A DNA stretch of 64,000 bases from Akebia trifoliata (taxonomy: Eukaryota; Streptophyta; Magnoliopsida; Ranunculales; Lardizabalaceae). The DNA is taken from assembly GCA_017979445.1 (NCBI GenBank), contig CM030707.1:17373086-17437085 (forward strand), written 5' to 3'. A program made the position numbers and the translations under genes. Numbering within the stretch: the stretch's first letter is position 1; each line of letters starts with the position of its first letter. The notes under the pieces are model-generated. The model had not been told where the DNA came from and made no database searches. It saw only the letters and a program-made list of their open reading frames with translations. Shown piece by piece: positions 1 to 11,200 of this stretch.

Positions 1-258
1 CTTCTTCTTCTTCATCTTCTTTTTCGATAATTTAAAACAAATCAAACCAAAACGGCTAAACTCACAATATGTAAATCCAAGAAATCAAATCAATCTCCAT
101 ATATATTTTTCTTTCATAATCTATTGCAATTTACACCAACAATTGATCCAAAATTCACATTGTCTAAAAATAGAACATAATTCTCCAACAAATCAAATAA
201 GCAAATTAATTAATAAATTAACTATAAACAGAGAGAAGAAAGAGTGGGGTATCATCAC

Positions 259-465
259 CTGAGTGTCCAAACCAATCTTGGAGGCGAAAAAGTTGGAAAG
301 CCCGGCTCCGGCAACAACCTTAATCTTAATTGGGTCATTTCTCCGCGGAACACATCCAAACCCGTATCCGATTCCGAAGAGAGGAGGCTTTAAGGAAGGG
401 TACCCAAGTCCAGTAGTAGAGAAGAGATTCATTTGGTGAAATTGGCAGAGAGAACATCTCACCAT
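259..465 (-). CDS. First exon of an unidentified protein (partial, continues beyond left edge)
   Basis: Open frame of 69 codons starting with ATG at 465 and ending at a good donor (CAG|GTGATG) at 259/258; the intron then runs off the window. The N-terminus is poor in acidic residues and has hydroxylated and basic residues, with a stretch rich in Gly, Phe and Tyr (residues 19-40) and then a basic segment (RRNDPIKIKV, 41-50). This would fit a plastid or mitochondrial transit peptide, but that is inference. I do not recognise the family. The ATG is the first in frame after a T/C-rich leader. The opposite flank, 466-900, would be its promoter; it carries GA/CT repeats (near 660-677 and 790-808), common in plant promoters and leaders. 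Exon status rests on the long frame and the donor only. Confidence 0.5.
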
Positions 466-956
466 CTCCCTTTTCTTCTCTTCAATGTTCTTTTTTCTTG
501 TTTTATGGATTTAAATAATTATGAAAAAAATAAAATAAAAGAGAGAACCAAAGTGGATAATAATGGGAAAAAAAAGTGGTGGTGGTGCTAATGGGTTCGA
601 TTCTGGGATTGTGATTTACGATTGATGTTGATCTTGTTTGTTCCCATTGTCCACCACACAAGAGAGAGAGAGAGGACTAGTAGGCACAGTGGTGGTGGGG
701 AGTCGGCCCACAAGAGGAAGAAAAATGTGGAGAAGAATTGGGCAGTTGATGACTCATGCAAGAAGACGCTATCTTTACTAGATCTGCCTCTCTTTCTCTC
801 TCTCTCTTTGATTCCAACGGACACTCTTTTTTAACCTCTATTTCCCTTCATGTGAGCTGGTACACTAGTGGTAGTGGTAGGGCACGAAATGGATCGGATC
901 ATCGAATCGGGTTGGAGCAGCATTGATTGGTTCGATTCATGTCCAATCATTCAGAA

Positions 957-1189
957 CATGGTTTTTAAACTCGGTATTTCGTCTCATTTCGTCTCATCCA
1001 GGCCCGATACCGAGTCGTCTCGAACGAGTTTTCCGATACGTTTGAGATGTTTCATGAGTCAAATAAATAAAAATGAACGTGAGTCATAAATCTCAGTCAA
1101 AAAATAACTTTGTGGGTTGGTCTCGTTCAGCTTGGATACCGAGTTAAATCGGCAATACATCTCGGTCCCGAACGAGTTTAAAAATCATG
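957..1189. mobile_element. MITE copy 1, 233 bp, with 8-bp target duplication
   Basis: The ends are inverted repeats: CATGGTTTTTAAACTCG at the left and CGAGTTTAAAAATCATG at the right. Direct 8-bp repeats ATTCAGAA flank them at 949-956 and 1190-1197. The interior is rich in degenerate GTCTCG/CGAGAC words. There is no coding capacity. An 8-bp target duplication is typical of hAT elements, although the terminal CATGG is not a textbook hAT end. Copy 2 at 3102-3330 matches it in opposite orientation along its length. Confidence 0.8.
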
Positions 1190-3101
1190 ATTCAGAATTA
1201 CCCTTTTTTTAACTCAATATTGGATACATCTTCTTGAAATGTTAAAAACACTTGTATTATAATGATGAAAAGTGATGTTAAATGCATGCTATTTTGTCGA
1301 ACACCCCCTCGTAAGGATTCCAAGCTGTTCATCGCCATGTCTGTTTGAGGGTCACATCATCTTTTCATGTGATGCTATAATACACTTGTATTATAGGCAC
1401 TCAAGACACTCAAATCTAACGTTATGACTAAATCTTTAAAATTGTGAGTATGTATTCTTTGTTGAATAATGTTGAAGTGATTCGAGTGAAAAAGCATATA
1501 TGGTTCCTACCCACTTTCACATCAAACTATGTGATATGAGGTACAAGCCTGTGGTCACTCCAACATGACTCTTCTTTATTTGTTGTTTTAAATCATTGCA
1601 AATTAGAGTTCAGGGGTAAAAGAGGAAAAATAATAAATTTAAAAGGGTATTATTAAAAAAGGAAAATGTTGAGGGGAGGAGAAGAGGAAAGAAAAATAAT
1701 TGAAGGGTAAATACAATTAGACGAGATGCTTGTCTCACCCAAAATTGTAGCAGATGGGACACTTATTACTACTCAACTGTAGCAAAGTAAACCCTACAAT
1801 TGTGTTTTATATTGAAAATTATTTGTAAATCGTCAAAATTATAAATATATCTTTCCCAATTTATCTTTAACCATCTCTAATTGTCGAAATAAAAATCACG
1901 ATTGAAAACTTAGGTAAATAAAAATAATTGAGAAAAATGTATTTTGAACACTTTAAAATCAGTCTCAAAGTGAGGGGGTACTTAGAAAAAAAAAATTTAC
2001 CAATTGGAATAAAATATTTTAGTAATATCCCTACAAAACTAGTGATACTAGGTTTACCCATTACAAAATATAAGATTACTTACCCTTTTTGGTAAATTAA
2101 CAATGAAATTTTGATTCTATTCAAATCTTAATCTAGTCATTTAAGTTGTTTTATTAGAATTTTCAATAAAATCAAATTTTCACCATTAATTCTTCAACAA
2201 AAAGGGACTTGACTTTGAGTCAAGGATAAACCTAATATCGTCTATTTCACATGGGTCATTATTAAATTTCACTCACTTTCTTTTCGTTTTCCCTTCTTTG
2301 TTTTTTTCTTTTTTTTTTTTTTTTTTCGTTGAATAAGGAGTGCAATTTTTTTATTATTTTGAAGTGCAATCATATAAATGAAATGAAGGAGGGATTTTTT
2401 TAAGTGATGGGGTGCAAACTATTCGTAGTTGTGTGCAACTAGTCGCTCCCATCAAGTTGCCTCCAAAAAGTTAAGGATAGCCTCTGAGTCATCAAAGGTT
2501 TTTTTTTTTTTTTTTTTTTTTGTGTGTGGATAAGAGCAACCCAATATTGAGTTGATTGATAAATCTATTGGAATTTAGCAGATAATGACCCCATATGGAT
2601 CAAAACATAGCTGATTCAATAACTTATGAAGGTCAATAATTTACATATATGGTCCCTACTAACTAATTGACTCACTACAGCAGTACGTCCATTCATACTT
2701 AATATTCTATGGTCATAGTGATAAAAATCTGAGAGTTTTTGAAAAGATTGCGATTGAATCATGATTTTGATAGTTATGGATTAAATTACAATTTTTTAAA
2801 AAGTCACAAAGTTTTTGAGAAAAAATCTTCAATTTTTCAAAAAGTCACGATTCATTGTGATTTAATCCCCATTTTTTCAAATAATCACGGATTATTTTTA
2901 TTTTAAATATTTTTTCATTATTTTTTATTTAATATATAAAATACATATTATTTTTAACTATATACTTAAAACAATTATTTTTTACTTTTTAATTTTATCC
3001 GATATTTTCCCAACTTTATCGACTTTTACCAAAAAAACAAACAATTTGAAGTTTTCTCTTGCCTAATTATTCTTGAACCTTAATATTTAACCGGGGTGAC
3101 T

Positions 3102-3330
3102 CATGGTTTTTAAACTCGTCCGAGACTGAGACGTATCACCCGAGTTAACTCGATATCAAAATTGAACGAGACCAACTCACAAAGTCATTTTTTTGACCAA
3201 GTTTTATGTTTTACATTATATTTTTTGAGTTATCTCACGAGATGTCTCAAACGTATCGGAAAACTCATCCGAGACGACTTAGTATCGGAGCTGAACGAGA
3301 CGAGACGCGATACCGAATTTAAAAACCATG
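3102..3330. mobile_element. MITE copy 2 (opposite orientation to copy 1), 229 bp
   Basis: It starts CATGGTTTTTAAACTCG and ends AATTTAAAAACCATG. The flanks GGGTGACT (3094-3101) and GGTTGACT (3331-3338) agree at 7 of 8 positions, consistent with an aged target duplication. Its reverse complement aligns with the copy at 957-1189 along the whole length. Non-coding. Confidence 0.78.
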
Positions 3331-4059
3331 GGTTGACTTTGTCACTATGCCTACGGTGACATGCCAATCCCATCTCTTTGAACCTTAATATTTAACCGGG
3401 TTGAATTAGAAAGCAAATTATAGTCGGGTCAAATAAATGGACTAGTATTAGAACCGTTAAAGTCTATAATAAGGAACAAATAAGAAAACTTATCACATTG
3501 ATCGAAAGGAACATGTGGTGTGAGTTTTTGCAATGTAAAACAATTCATTTTGGGAAGTGATTGCGTGGCCAATTTGTAAACATGAACCTCTCATTTTGGA
3601 TTGGGACCTCTTTTTTTCTTTAATGAGAAAATAATTTTATTAAATACAAATTCGTCCGAGATCAAGAAGACTAGGGCGAATCATCCCAATCTTGGAAGTT
3701 ACTGCAGGAGATAGTCAATATGACTCGCCCATCACATTGACTTGTCTATGATCCGTGATGACTGATATGTCAAGTCAATTGGATTTTGTATTCTTTGGTT
3801 TAAAATAATTAATTTTTAATAATTTAAATATTTATTATGTATAAAAGTGAGATTTTATGACTTCAAATCTTTTGATCCAACTTATAGTAATAAAAAGTTA
3901 TAATAATTTTAAATGATTCTACTTGTCTGATGAGTTAACCTAATCTGTAATCTGTAAAAGAGGGGATGAGATGAGACAAAATATCGAATTTTAAAACTAT
4001 GTTAGAAAATAGAATTTTAAAGATACAAAGGAGGAAAGTCAAAAGAAGCACTAAGCTTA

Positions 4060-4253
4060 CCCACCCATGGGTTGCCTAAGTGGTAAGGGTGAGCACGTGA
4101 AATGTGGGTTAGGCGCACGTCACGGGTTCGATTCCCCTCTTGATTTTTCTCATGATTTAACTGAGGGATCATGACGGTGGATTGCTGTGGTAGTCCTCCT
4201 CGAGATTAGTCGTGGTGCACGCAAGTTGGCCACACTTGGTTAGCAAAAAAAAA
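4060..4253 (+). mobile_element. tRNA-derived SINE with poly(A) tail and 19-bp target duplication
   Basis: The head carries RNA polymerase III-type boxes: an A-box-like TTGCCTAAGTGG near 4072 and a perfect B box GGTTCGATTCC near 4125. A tRNA-unrelated body follows, ending in about 13 A residues. The whole is flanked by the perfect direct repeat AAAAGAAGCACTAAGCTTA (4041-4059 and 4254-4272). This is the structure expected of a SINE mobilised by LINE machinery. It is not a functional tRNA gene because no cloverleaf can be formed after the B box. Confidence 0.9.
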
Positions 4254-5261
4254 AAAAGAAGCACTAAGCTTAAAGTATTAGAGTCGATTTAAAAACAAAA
4301 ATCCCCAAGACATAATTTGGAAATTCTTGAGAAAAGATATAAGCTTTACAATCTGAAGAATTGAACACTTTCTTTTTTGTCAATTAGTCTTATATTCCTC
4401 TCTTTAAAAACAAACTGAGATATTATTTTTACAAGTTGCTATAGTGCTGGAGGAATGATTTTGAATACTAAACATAAAACAGCTTCCATATCAATCTCAA
4501 TGTGATTCCTCTTACATCCGTTATCGATGCAAATAACAATGAATGAGGAGATAATCTATCGAATTTGCTGAAGATTGCCCATAATGTACTTGAAACCTAC
4601 CATCATTGATTCTAACTGAAAATACTTCGGGATAATCAACATCAGTAAATGGATTACTCTTTTTTCTTTGACAGAATAAAACTCGATCTCCAAAGGACAG
4701 TTCTATCAGTTTGGTTTTTGGTACATCTGGCTTGCGTAACGAAATTTATTCAAGTATGCCACGTGCCTTGGAACAATTCAAATTTACCTTTTGAAAGAAG
4801 CATGGATCGATCAAATGTTTGATCTCTAATATTAGGGGCTGACACTTCAATCAAATGTTTGATCTGATTGAAATCAGCTACTAGAGTACCCATATTAAAG
4901 CTACACAAAGCATGACATTAAGATGACAGCATATCATGCTTGGGGTTACCATGAAGAATTGAAACTGTTATCTCAAATGTTCAAAAGCTATGCCTATCCA
5001 AAGTTCAAACTGTACCAAACTATCACAAGTTCCCATTATCCCTATCCGATATAACTGACTCGAACATAAGCACAAGGCCTCGAACAAACATGATTTAATT
5101 ACGAATGGACTGGAAGGAATTGCTGGAGAGAGGGCGAATGAAATGGGTGGGTGGAAGGATGATAAGCATACTTTGTGCTTCCGCTTCTTTTGAACGCGAA
5201 TTCCAAACCGCATAGAATTTTCGGGGGTAAACTTCCAATTAAGCCATTTAATGTCAGATAC

Positions 5262-8200
5262 TCAGATGAATCGTTCGCAGCCAGGAAGACCAGCCAACTG
5301 AAGTCCCGATTTATGAGAAAGATTCGGATCCTGCTTGTGAGGCTTCTGTCTTTCCTTTCCCTGTTGCAAGGATAACTTCGCTGGACGGAAATTATTACTC
5401 CCGGAATCTGATTCTGGCTTTCTCTTCACTTTTTTCTTCAACAACGCCTGATCCACTGTTTTCCTCACCTCATTTGCGAAGATGCTTGAACCTCCTCCCT
5501 TTATTTTCTCCTGTTTCGGATGATCCAGACTAGAAGAATTGGGAATCCTCCCGGATGCGACAAGGTGTTGGTTGACCGTTGTGGAATTGAGAAGTTTTCG
5601 GTTGGGTGAAGTTAAAATTTGGCTACTCGATTCAGTAGTCAACCTCTCTTGGATAGATCGTGGTTGAGCAATAGAACTATTTTCTCCACGGGCAATGTCC
5701 TCTGTCTTTGGTGAGGATGCCAACTTTCTTCGCTTGATCGTTTCCTGATCCTGAACGTGCAATAAAATACACCTCATGATACGTTTAAAGTACTTTGTTC
5801 GCATTAATACAGAATTTTTTTTTTTATAGGTAAAGATCAAGATAATTCCATTAAAAAAAGGGGGTCGAGATGACCACCCAAAAGGAGTACAAGAAAGAAA
5901 ACCTATCTATCAAAAGGAAACACCCACAAAAATACTACCCCAAAACTAGATTACAAACCCTATCCCAACTCGCAACAAAATCCTCAAAAAAGATGCCCTG
6001 AAACTCTTTAAGCTAGGATTGAAACATAATGGTTCTATGATTTAGCATACATGGAAGAGTTAAAATGCACTCTTTGGAAATTTTCCGGATGCCTGTGTCA
6101 GGCTCACAAGTCAGACAAAGCCGAATACACACCAAGAAATAATATTGATCAAATATCTCGTTTTCAACTATTATTTGTATACTGTCTCATGTATTTCATA
6201 TTTGTCCAAAACATCCTTTCTATACCGCATGCTTGAATGAACTTAAATACATCAAAAAGAGAATATCTCTCCTATCAATGTATGGATGTGCTGGAATTTC
6301 AGGTTTGTTGAGATTCAACATCATTCAAGCCTAATCCCAAAGGTTTGGGGATTCATGGACGAGTTAAAATGTGATAGAAGACTTGATGATGATGATGACA
6401 GAATGGAGGGAAGAGATACACTTGGAGCCATGGTAACAGAAATGGGGGTACGACAACAGATTGGGGGAACACAAGCCCTCGAAAAGCGCTGCCAACTTGC
6501 AGTATTGAGCAGCAAAACTGGAAAACATTTAATTTTATTTAGGGTTTAAAAAGTTCAAAAGATCAAGAAATAAATGTCAGCTAGTTGTGACTTGTGATTA
6601 TTTCAACCAACATGCAAGGACCCTGGTATCTTGGGTGCACATCATGATGGAGTTATGGCAAGGGTAGAGCTATATATTTTGTAAAGGCATGTGATTTCAA
6701 ATCCTTTCTTTCGACTTCAATCCACCACATTTTAAGCTCTAGCCTTCATAGAGCCTTTTCCTTCCCACTTGTGCCTTCATTGGCCTTTGTTCGACATACC
6801 CAAAACATTTTAATTGAATTCCCTAAATTTTACCTCTTATTAGAGCTATTCCTGGAATTCCTTAAAAGGCCTACAACTATTTTTTTGATGGGTAAAGATA
6901 ATTTTATTGATAAGGTGAACCAGTAGCAATGATCACTATCATCAAATTTACCAAATATGAATCAGAGAGCAAATGATCACAGACGCACATGAACACATTA
7001 AACAGAGGTGTTGAATCTATAATTGACGAGGGAGGAAAATTATACACCCATACCTTACGCCGATTATAAAATGCCTTCTTCCGCGCCTTTGCTCTACAGA
7101 CAGCACTTTTAATCCCATGGTTGTCCATGGTTCCATTTGGCCACAACTCTGCAAGCTGAATGGTAGATAGGACAGGCATATTCAACAATGTCAGAGAAGC
7201 TTCCCACACCTAAAGAAGCTAATAGTGGCTACGATACATCATTCACAGCAAAGTAACCAAAAAGACTTGGTCAGTAGAAGATTTGAATAAGCTGATAAAA
7301 ACTACACTTGGAAGCAGAAAAAATGGAAACCCAAAGCAAGGCCGACAAAATTGGTAAAACTACTATTGCAGTCCTACGAATGTTTGAAGTCATAGTCTTG
7401 AAGTATGTCCCCGTCAGTTAAAAACAGAGATGTTTATATGGAGACGACACGATGTATACCAAGCTAAACTCTTTGTGTCTCATTACTATAACCTTCAAGA
7501 TCGAGAAGTCTTGGCTGACATTTTAAGACAAATAAAGGGGGGAATTTGACCCACCACTCCGCATTAGTTACAGACATACTGTGTCAGAAAAAGTGTAATC
7601 AACATAAAAAGTGCTTGATTGCATTCATTTTGGCAATGAGAAATAGCTTAGTTGATTCGCATTCCAAAGAGAAAAACAACAGAATTTTCAAGGATCAAAG
7701 TGGTCATGTCAGAAGCTATTGGTCCTCAGCAACGTGTGTTGTTTGTCATAGGTGGGCACATTTTGGATAGAGTTTTAATTGCTAATAAGTGCATTGGTTC
7801 GATGAAATCTGGGGTCCCTGGAATGGTTTATAAAATTGATCTAGAGAAAGCCAACTGGATGTTCTTAAGGTACATGCTAGGCCATATTGAGTTTTGGTCA
7901 AAATTGATTCACTGGATCATGAAATAGATTACTGAATACATCTCATTCTCTTCCATCTTGGTGGATGGGAGTCCAGCTGAATTTTTTAGAGGTTGAGACA
8001 AGGAGACATTGTGCTTTTGCACCAAAGAGTCCGGCTGATTCATTGTACTTTCGCTACAAAGGTTTGGACTCATTTTCTTTCACTTTAAAATTTCTTGGTG
8101 TTTCCCGCATTCTGTCCTCTCTTTGTTCCAAAGTTGGCACCTAAGGAAAACACTATCAAAAAGTGAATCCTGTGGTCTTAAACCCTTTTTGTTGCTTGTT

Positions 8201-11200
8201 GGGGGCATTTGGCTTGAGCAGAACAGCAGGGTCCTCTGCATGTTGTCATCGAGTAGTATAGCTGCATCTAATTGATAAGGAGCTCATCTAGTAATATGTC
8301 ATCATTTAGAGCTTCCCCCAGTATTGGCTACTTAAGTCATAAAGGAAAGAAATAGACTGAAAATATACCACTTATAAGGTGAGGGAATCCAATCAGTAGA
8401 CGCTCAACAAATCAAAAACTTATGGGACATAAATCGTCATGGAGTCAGCTTTGACTCGATCTAACTCGACTTTTGACCCATTTGAATGACTTGACTCAAA
8501 CTTTACTCATCTTTTTTATCACACAGGTGATGGGTGAGGTTGGGAACAGACCATGGAAAGGCATCAAACAGTTCGGTAACTAACCCCAATCACTTAACTG
8601 TGCATGTCAGAGTATTTGGCTGATTCTGATTTGTCACATGAGGGATAAACTTAATATTCTATAACAAAAAAGATATCCTCCCAAAACAATTATTTTAAGA
8701 AAATTTTCCATTGGGTTTTTTTTCTCATAAAACATCAGCTAGCACATAAGGAAAAAAAGGTATGTCCAAACATGCAATTGGAAGTTTTAGAGTTGAGACT
8801 TTGTTGAAGAGAAAGCAAAAAATTTAATTGGATCTTGAAGTTACACTGTTTTGCTCGCGTTTCGTTGTTGTTTTTCCTTTCTTCTTTGTCATGTGGCTTT
8901 TCTTTGTTTTGGGTTGGTCCCCCCCATCGTTTTCTTTGATTATCAATAAATTTATCTTTATCAATAAATAAAAAATTATTTTTGTAATAAGTAGATGTTT
9001 TGTTTGTGGAACGATGAATTTACAATAGTTCCTCTACAAACCACATCTGGTTTGCCAAGAAAATTATGTCATTGGTTTGTAATTGTTCCTAGAAAACTTT
9101 GACATTATAAGATGGTATGGTGATTTAGGCATATTACTTTTAAAAAAAACAAATTGGTTTTCTTAAACCGACTCCAAATTTTTGGGATAAGGTTTCGATG
9201 ATGAATCTCGGTTCATTTGAATGATTGAATCTATCCATTGTGAGTTTTATCCAATTTGGCTTTGACAACATTGGCACGAAACTACTAGATAAAAATATGC
9301 CTATAGTCGAAGTAACCAATGTTTGAGAAGTGTGTTAGGAAGTGGATCTCAAAGCACAGAAAATCATCACATAACAGAGATAACAAAGAAGGAAAATGGG
9401 CGTGTGAACTACCTCCACATACAGCTTTCTGATTTGTGGACCCTTGTATTCGTCCATCCCCTGGAACCCATCAACAAATAAGATACCAAGAAACAAGGCT
9501 CTTACTGGATACAAATAAATAGGGGCATCCCAGTCATAATTCAGTACCTCAACATATAGATCATATAGATCACATATCTTGTCTTCCATCGACTCATCCA
9601 TGCTGTGTTTTTCTTTAAGAACTCCTCTTTCCTCAAAAGTGAGTACTTTCTGAAAGTCATCAGGTGTTCCATCTCGTTGCTCAGTCACCTAAGAGAACAT
9701 ACTTCAGACATTAATTTGAGGTGTAGTTTCTACATTGGGATCCTACATAAGAATCACCAAGAGAGAGAGACAGAGAGAGAAGAGGAGAGGATATAAGATT
9801 ATGGCATCAATTTAGTTTCAGCACACCCAGTAACTTAATGTTATGCATTGCTAAAATCTGAGTTTGTGAACAATCAGTAATTGTATCATCTGTTTCGATA
9901 AGAAACAATGAATGGGTTCATCCTAAACCAAACACTAGAGCATATTGAAACAAATGGTGCCATCTGCCTATTGTGTACCTTGGATTTTAAAGCGGGAGCC
10001 CGCATTCTAATCATTTCAACGACCTCTTTCTTTATTTGTTGAAACCTATCATCTTTCTCTTGCTTCGCTGACAATCCCAGTTCAACCATCTCCTTCAAAT
10101 TTCTCTGTTGCAAAGGAGTTAGAACTAACTTACTGCTTCTTGTAACTTCATAAAACAAAACAAATCAAAACGCAAAGAAGTTGATGCAAAGGAAGTTCTG
10201 CTTTAAAAAGTCCATATGTCAAGGACTAGTCAATAACTGAAACCAATTTGAAATGATTACATTTATCTGTATGTGCAGAAAATAAAGCAATGGATATTGG
10301 TGATCTATCCATTCATTAACATCTAATATAACAAAATACCTTCAATGTTTTCAGCTGCACTATGTGGCCAAGAATACTCATAAGACGATTAATTAGCTCC
10401 TCTGATATTTTTCCTTGGCTTGACTGCTGCAACCGTCAAAATAAAATGGCTAAAATTTCAAGGTCTACGAACGAGTAAAAAATTCAAGGACACCGTCAGA
10501 AGAAACATTCCACAAATCCAGTGAACTAGTAATAATCGATTAGCTAGATCCAGTACCGCTAGTCTGGCAACTTTAGCAAGCTTCTGTTTTACTTCTCGAG
10601 GCAATCTCCTTTTGACAGCTTGTGATGAATTATCAGCATCCGGTACTTCCAAAGTCGGCGGTCTTGCTGAATGGAAGAGTTGATTTCATACCCCCCAAAA
10701 AAAAAAAAAAATCAATTAAGCTAAATGGGCAGTCTTAAACATCAATTAAACTAAATGGAACCTCTCTCCGAGGTGGCACCTTCCCTATAGCATTCTCATC
10801 AACCAAGAATCAGAAATTCATAACGGAAACTGAACTTACATTCTGCAACTATCTCCTCCAACTCCCTAATGGCCCTTTCAAGCATTGTACCTTTTGGCCT
10901 TACATTAGAACCTTCCTTCACATGCAGTGGAGGAGTCTTCTGCGATAGATTAAAGGCAGAATAAAAACCAACAAAATAGCTTGCAAGACAATTATCAGTA
11001 CCATCATCATTGCCACCCAAACCAGTTGGTGCGTTAAAATCGAAATAAATGACTAAACAGTAGATATAAATGAGCAATAAATTCTTGTAGAACATTGTAA
11101 GTATAATTCTTTCATTGAAAGAAAGTCCAGCTGCCCAAGTGGTTACCATGTTAAGAGATACTAAGCACCAAATGAAGCTTGCTTTAATGAACACAATTTG

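Larger units (their letters stand above)
466..5261. other. Intergenic region between the left-edge gene and the 3' end of UBN
   Basis: No credible coding gene. It contains two copies of one MITE family (957-1189 and 3102-3330) and a SINE (4060-4253), listed separately. The rest is AT-rich with homopolymer tracts (2304-2326, 2500-2521) and short degenerate direct repeats around 2740-2900. A 27-bp near-identical direct repeat lies at 3075-3101 and 3378-3404. Around 3610-3700 there is a short stretch resembling the A-rich 3' end of a LINE in antisense. The UBN 3' UTR must lie just left of 5262, but I could not place a convincing polyadenylation site. Confidence 0.6.

Noticed and set aside
622..834. 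Overlapping open frames on both strands in the GA/CT-rich stretch
   Set aside because: Both are products of simple repeats (runs of Arg/Glu or Ser/Leu); more likely promoter or leader DNA of the left-edge gene.
4060..4140. Possible functional tRNA gene
   Set aside because: A and B boxes are present but there is no acceptor stem or 3' continuation; poly(A) tail and target duplication show a SINE.
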